From positions 967,661 to 1,031,660 of the forward strand of contig NZ_RKKE01000002.1 in NCBI RefSeq assembly GCF_003797125.1: a stretch of 64,000 nucleotides of DNA. Reading direction: 5' to 3'. This document shows, in pieces, positions 59,977 to 64,000 of the stretch; position 1 is the stretch's first letter; the number at the start of each line of letters is the position of its first letter. Source of the DNA: Shewanella frigidimarina (GTDB taxonomy: Bacteria; Pseudomonadota; Gammaproteobacteria; Enterobacterales; Shewanellaceae). The position numbers were made by a program, and so were the translations under genes. Under the pieces are notes generated by a model. That model searched no databases. It had not been told where the DNA came from and saw only the letters and a list, made by a program, of their open reading frames with translations.

Positions 59977-61079
59977 ATAATCATGCATATCAAAAATCGT
60001 TTTGGCAAAAAATACACTTAGATGTGCCATTACTCATCGGCATCGTTATTTTAATGAGCTTTGGTCTTTTTGTGATTTATTCTGCCAGTGGCGAAGACCC
60101 TGCGATGATGGAGCGCCAACTTGTACGTATGGCGTTGTCGTTGGGCGTGATGTTTTGCTTTGCACAAATCAATCCTGAAATCCTCAGGCGTTGGGCTTTA
60201 CCTATTTATCTTGCAGGGGTAGCGTTACTCATCGGCGTTGAACTATTTGGCACCATTAATAAAGGTGCTCAGCGCTGGCTAAATTTAGGGTTTATGGAAT
60301 TCCAGCCATCGGAGCTTATCAAACTTGCCTTCCCCATAACCATGGCGTGGTATATCAGTAAGTTCCCGTTGCCCCCCAAAAAGCGCTATCTGGCCGGTGG
60401 CGTTATTATCCTACTAATCCCAACATTACTCATCGCTAAACAACCGGATTTAGGCACCTCCATTTTGGTCGCTGCTTCTGGGGTATTCGTGTTGTTTTTA
60501 TCTGGTATGAGTTGGTTAATTGTCGGCGGCTTTGTTACCGCCATTCTGATCTTTTTACCTGTTTTATGGTTTTTCTTGATGCACGATTATCAGCGTACTC
60601 GAGTATTAACCTTGTTTAATCCTGAACAAGATCCTCTCGGCGCGGGTTATCATATTATCCAATCGAAAATTGCCATTGGTTCAGGTGGACTTTGGGGCAA
60701 AGGTTGGCTTGACGGGACTCAATCACAATTAGAGTTTTTACCTGAGCGACACACCGACTTTATCTTTGCTGTGATCGGTGAGGAATTCGGATTAATTGGC
60801 AGTTTAGTATTACTGGCAATGTATTTATTTGTCATTGGCAGGGGTCTGGTTATCGCTTCACGAGCACAGACAAGTTTTGCACGCTTATTGGCCGGAAGTA
60901 TCACCCTAACGTTTTTTGTCTATGTTTTTGTTAACATAGGTATGGTATCAGGCATCTTACCAGTGGTTGGTGTACCTTTGCCGCTAATCAGTTATGGTGG
61001 AACCTCGATGCTGACCTTAATGACAGGTTTTGGTATTTTAATGAGCATTCACACCCACAGACGATTTGTCGATAGATAG
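59958..61079 (+). CDS. mrdB: RodA, SEDS peptidoglycan glycosyltransferase
   Basis: 373 residues, about ten membrane helices, SEDS family. '[23 protein letters not shown]' (read in parts), '[16 protein letters not shown]' and '[12 protein letters not shown]' are the usual blocks; the catalytic Asp is the one in 'HTDF'/'EQDPL' region of loop 4. The ATG at 59958 lies inside mrdA; a GTG at 59973 gives a shorter overlap. Pairs with PBP2. Confidence 0.97.
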   Translation: MGGKTVNNHAYQKSFWQKIHLDVPLLIGIVILMSFGLFVIYSASGEDPAMMERQLVRMALSLGVMFCFAQINPEILRRWALPIYLAGVALLIGVELFGTINKGAQRWLNLGFMEFQPSELIKLAFPITMAWYISKFPLPPKKRYLAGGVIILLIPTLLIAKQPDLGTSILVAASGVFVLFLSGMSWLIVGGFVTAILIFLPVLWFFLMHDYQRTRVLTLFNPEQDPLGAGYHIIQSKIAIGSGGLWGKGWLDGTQSQLEFLPERHTDFIFAVIGEEFGLIGSLVLLAMYLFVIGRGLVIASRAQTSFARLLAGSITLTFFVYVFVNIGMVSGILPVVGVPLPLISYGGTSMLTLMTGFGILMSIHTHRRFVDR

Positions 61080-61093
61080 GATTAACGTTAACC

Positions 61094-62107
61094 ATGACAA
61101 AGATAACCGTTCAAATCGCCAGCTTAGCATTACTTATTGGTACTGTTTTTAACGCAAATGCAGTGACCGAAACAGACACTCAAGCATTACAGAAAACCTT
61201 TATTGCTGAACAAGTAAAACAAGGATTCAAGCAACAAGAAGTCGAGCAGTTTTTAGCGTCTTCAAGCTTCGATCAAACCATTATTGACGCGATATCAAAA
61301 CCTTGGGAAGCGAAACCTTGGCACCAATATTATCCTATTTTTTTGACCGACAAACGGTTGCAAAAAGGGCTAGAGTTTTGGCAAGAAAACCAGCAGACCA
61401 TCGATAAAGCAGCTAAGCAATTTAATGTCGATCCACAAATTATAGTGGCCATTATTGGCATTGAAACATTCTATGGTGGTTACTTAGGCAATTATCGTGT
61501 GCAAGATGCTCTGTACACGTTGGGCTTTCATTACCCACCACGCGCCACGTTCTTTCGCAGTGAATATGCCAATTTAATGTCGTTGATTAAAGAAGAAAAG
61601 CTCGATAATGACACCTTAAAAGGCTCATATGCTGGAGCAATGGGTTATGGTCAATTCATTCCATCTAGCTACCGTCATTACGCTGTTGACTTTGATGGCG
61701 ACGGTCGACGAGATTTATTAACCAGTAAAGCAGATGCTATTGGCAGTGTGGCTAACTATTTTCATCAACACGGTTGGCAAAAAGGTCAGCCTGTGGCGCT
61801 ATTACTAAATCACACATCAAGCACAGCCCCAAAAGCGAATGTTTGGACCAAAGAAAAGCTTCACTACAAGGTATCAGACATTCTTAGCCCAACATTAAGC
61901 TTGGCAGATAATCAAGATATTGATGCATCACAAGCTGCATTGTTAATTAAACTAGATCAAGCTGAAAGCGCTGAATACTGGCTCGGGCTTAAAAACTTTT
62001 ATGTGATCACTCGCTATAATCGCAGCCCGTTATATGCAATGGCAGTTTATCAGTTTAGCCAACAACTTAACGCCCACCACAAATCGGTAAATCAACATGG
62101 CAATTAA
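61094..62107 (+). CDS. mltB: Membrane-bound lytic murein transglycosylase B
   Basis: 337 residues with a signal peptide (IASLALLIGTVFNANA). The catalytic Glu is in 'IIGIETFYGGYLG', and 'AGAMGYGQFIPSSYRHYAVDFDGDG' (read in parts) is the MltB block. It lacks a clear lipobox Cys, so it may be a soluble periplasmic form of the MltB family. Placed between mrdB and rlpA, unlike E. coli but common in other gammaproteobacteria. Confidence 0.94.
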   Translation: MTKITVQIASLALLIGTVFNANAVTETDTQALQKTFIAEQVKQGFKQQEVEQFLASSSFDQTIIDAISKPWEAKPWHQYYPIFLTDKRLQKGLEFWQENQQTIDKAAKQFNVDPQIIVAIIGIETFYGGYLGNYRVQDALYTLGFHYPPRATFFRSEYANLMSLIKEEKLDNDTLKGSYAGAMGYGQFIPSSYRHYAVDFDGDGRRDLLTSKADAIGSVANYFHQHGWQKGQPVALLLNHTSSTAPKANVWTKEKLHYKVSDILSPTLSLADNQDIDASQAALLIKLDQAESAEYWLGLKNFYVITRYNRSPLYAMAVYQFSQQLNAHHKSVNQHGN

Positions 62108-62909
62108 TTACCGTTTAATCTTATTAATCATGTTGAGCAGTATCTTTCTCATTAGCTGCTCGTCAAATGATGCTAAAAAGACCTCTTCAGGGAAAAAAAG
62201 CCGCTATCAAATGGCTAACGATCGTTATCCTGATGATGCACCAGATGTGAGCTTGGTTAAAAACGCCCAACCTAAATACGAACCTTATAGCAGACAAGGT
62301 AATCGTAACTACACCGTATTAGGCAAAAGCTATCAAGTACTCGACAGCGGAAAGGGATTTAAAGAGCAAGGTCATGCATCATGGTATGGTTCAAAGTTTC
62401 ATGGTCATTTAACCTCTAATGGCGAAACTTATGATATGTACACTATGTCTGCCGCGCATAAAAACCTGCCCTTACCCAGTTATGTCAAAGTGACCAATTT
62501 AGACAACAATAAACAAATTATTGTTAGGGTAAATGACCGCGGACCGTTTCATCATGGTCGAGTGATTGATCTATCTTATGCTGCTGCTTACCACTTAGGC
62601 ATGCTGGCCAGAGGAACCGCAAAAGTCGCCATTGAAACCGTTTACATTCCCTCACCAGAAGAGCGAGTAATAAGCGATTTAAAAGATGATGACAATCACT
62701 TTATTCAAGTTGCAGCGTCTCAAGATAAACTGCGTATAAATATGTTGGCTAAGCAGTTAGAAACCAAATATGCCGTGAATTCTCGCGTGACCTCGATAAA
62801 TGGCATGCACAGATTGCAGTTAGGCCCGATCAGACAAATTCATCTAACTAATAAGTTGCTCGATCGTGTGCAAATTGATGGTTATCCGCAAAGCTTTATC
62901 GTACCGTAA
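62097..62909 (+). CDS. rlpA: RlpA, septal ring lytic transglycosylase lipoprotein
   Basis: 270 residues. Lipoprotein signal with Cys21 ('FLISCSS'), a double-psi beta-barrel domain about 90-180 ('GHASWYGSKFHGHLTSNGE' and 'VRVNDRGPFHHGRVIDLS' with the catalytic-type Asp) and a C-terminal SPOR domain about 195-268 that binds denuded glycan. Overlaps mltB by 11 bases, so the two glycan-cleaving proteins are coupled. Confidence 0.96.
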   Translation: MAINYRLILLIMLSSIFLISCSSNDAKKTSSGKKSRYQMANDRYPDDAPDVSLVKNAQPKYEPYSRQGNRNYTVLGKSYQVLDSGKGFKEQGHASWYGSKFHGHLTSNGETYDMYTMSAAHKNLPLPSYVKVTNLDNNKQIIVRVNDRGPFHHGRVIDLSYAAAYHLGMLARGTAKVAIETVYIPSPEERVISDLKDDDNHFIQVAASQDKLRINMLAKQLETKYAVNSRVTSINGMHRLQLGPIRQIHLTNKLLDRVQIDGYPQSFIVP

Positions 62910-62935
62910 GCCATAATACTGGTGATAAAGAGTAA

Positions 62936-62974
62936 CATTAAGGTTCATTTACATTGGATGAATGAACCTTAATG
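62936..62974 (+). terminator. Hairpin between rlpA and dacA
   Basis: CATTAAGGTTCATT / AATGAACCTTAATG, perfect 14-bp stem with an 11-base loop, 27 bases past rlpA. No T run follows, so it may be an mRNA-stability element rather than a terminator. Confidence 0.45.
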
Positions 62975-63062
62975 CGAAATGACTGCCTACTAATGTATAA
63001 TCGAAAAATTATACCAATCGATCTTTGTCTTTTCTTCGACTAACTAGAGACGTGCTAACTTC

Positions 63063-64000
63063 ATGATGACTTCCAAAACCGCTCAATTAACAACGATGCT
63101 CTTTGCATCAGTTGTCTGTTTTTCTTCACTCGCAGCAACGCCACAACCAGATATACGTCCTACACCCAATCGCGCACCTATGGTGACACCTGATGCGCCG
63201 AGTGTTGCCGCTAAAGCTTACGTGCTAATGGATTATAATTCTGGCAGAGTCATTGCTGAAGAAAATGCCTACGAAAGTTTAAACCCAGCAAGTCTGACAA
63301 AAATGATGACCAGTTATGTTATTGGCCATGAAATCCGTGTCGGTAATATTTCATTAGATGATGATGTAGCCATTACCAAGAACGCGTGGGCAAAGAATTT
63401 CCCTGACTCATCTAAAATGTTCATTGAAGTGGGTAAAACCGTCAAAGTACACGACTTAAACCGCGGTATTATTATCCAATCGGGTAATGATGCTTGTGTT
63501 GCTATGGCTGAGCACATTGCTGGTACAGAAGGTGCATTCGTTGATTTAATGAATTCATGGGCCAAGCAATTAGGCATGAAGGATAGCTACTTTGAAAACT
63601 CTCATGGTTTAGACTCAGAAAATCATAAAACGACAGCTTATGATATGGCCATTTTAGGTGCAGCGCTGATCCGTGATGTACCTGAAGAATATAAAGTGTA
63701 TTCAGAGAAGTCTTTTACCTATAACGGCATTAAGCAATATAACCGTAATGGCTTGTTATGGGATAAAAGCTTAAACGTTGATGGTATTAAAACTGGCCAT
63801 ACATCAGGTGCAGGCTACAACCTAGTATCTTCAGGCACGAGCGAAGGCATGCGTCTTATTAGCGTTGTGATGGGCACATCGAGTGAATCTGCACGTAAAG
63901 CTGAGAGTAAGAAACTACTCAACTATGGTTTCCGTTTTTTCGAAACAATCACACCATACAAAGCTGGCGATACCTTCGTAACTCAACAAATTTGGTATGG
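63063..64000 (+). CDS. dacA: D-alanyl-D-alanine carboxypeptidase (PBP5 type), cut by the window end
   Basis: 312 codons seen; the C-terminal domain and membrane anchor are beyond the edge. Signal peptide (MMTSKTAQLTTMLFASVVCF), then the three active-site motifs S77-L-T-K80, S140-G-N142 and K243-T-G245. Removes the terminal D-Ala of peptidoglycan stem peptides in the periplasm. ATG at 63063 or 63066. It follows rlpA as in E. coli. Confidence 0.96.
   Translation, partial: MMTSKTAQLTTMLFASVVCFSSLAATPQPDIRPTPNRAPMVTPDAPSVAAKAYVLMDYNSGRVIAEENAYESLNPASLTKMMTSYVIGHEIRVGNISLDDDVAITKNAWAKNFPDSSKMFIEVGKTVKVHDLNRGIIIQSGNDACVAMAEHIAGTEGAFVDLMNSWAKQLGMKDSYFENSHGLDSENHKTTAYDMAILGAALIRDVPEEYKVYSEKSFTYNGIKQYNRNGLLWDKSLNVDGIKTGHTSGAGYNLVSSGTSEGMRLISVVMGTSSESARKAESKKLLNYGFRFFETITPYKAGDTFVTQQIWY

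Overview
The window looks like chromosomal DNA of a Shewanella-like gammaproteobacterium. GC content is moderate to low and almost every gene belongs to a gammaproteobacterial family. The core gene order (hemA-prfA-prmC-sirB2-sirB1-kdsA, lolB-ispE-prs, ubiF/miaB-ybeZ-ybeY-corC-lnt, leuS-lptE-holA-nadD-rsfS-rlmH-mrdA-mrdB-mltB-rlpA-dacA) is that of enteric and Shewanella/Vibrio chromosomes. The genus is an inference from gene content and protein style; no search was run. I see no rRNA, phage, insertion-sequence transposase or CRISPR array.

The left third (1 to about 26.3 kb) is accessory. It holds a VOC-family protein; an uncharacterised four-gene operon that begins with a small J-domain protein and continues with three unknown, partly very acidic proteins; and a LysR regulator divergent from fdhD and an FdhF/YdeP-type molybdoenzyme. 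Next come a DsbA-like oxidoreductase, a carboxymuconolactone-decarboxylase-type protein behind a double TetR-like operator, a PepSY membrane protein behind a Fur box, an SCP-x-type thiolase, and an ammonium transporter whose upstream region carries NtrC-like sites and a sigma-54-like promoter. After these lie a periplasmic unknown, a CotH-family lipoprotein, an OsmC-YcaO fusion protein, a repeat-rich AT-rich stretch with a membrane-anchored coiled-coil protein, a two-helix membrane protein behind an exact FNR/EtrA box, a cold-shock protein, an 8-stranded-type outer-membrane barrel, an RRF_GI-type small protein and YajQ.

The middle (26.3 to 44 kb) holds a VanZ-like protein, a PanE-like reductase, an EamA transporter, and the kdsA to hemA block (LPS precursor, release-factor methylation, tetrapyrrole entry) with a DUF819 membrane protein inserted before kdsA. 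Divergent from it is lolB-ispE-prs. Then come a patatin-like protein, a seven-gene tRNA operon (Met-Leu-Gln-Gln-Met-Leu-Gln) with a near-ideal stable-RNA promoter and a strong terminator, ychF-pth and ubiF.

The right third (44 to 64 kb) is a dense housekeeping block: miaB, ybeZ/ybeY/corC (rRNA maturation and envelope stress), lnt (lipoprotein acylation), an orphan prepilin, two small conserved proteins, leuS, then lptE-holA-nadD-rsfS-rlmH and the cell-elongation and peptidoglycan set mrdA-rodA-mltB-rlpA-dacA. dacA runs off the right edge.

The observations most worth checking are the J-domain operon, the FNR-box two-helix protein, the NtrC/sigma-54 architecture before amt, the crossed inverted repeats at about 20.3-20.5 kb, and a small secreted protein gene at 44.4 kb that reads on in frame for 49 codons past an internal TGA.
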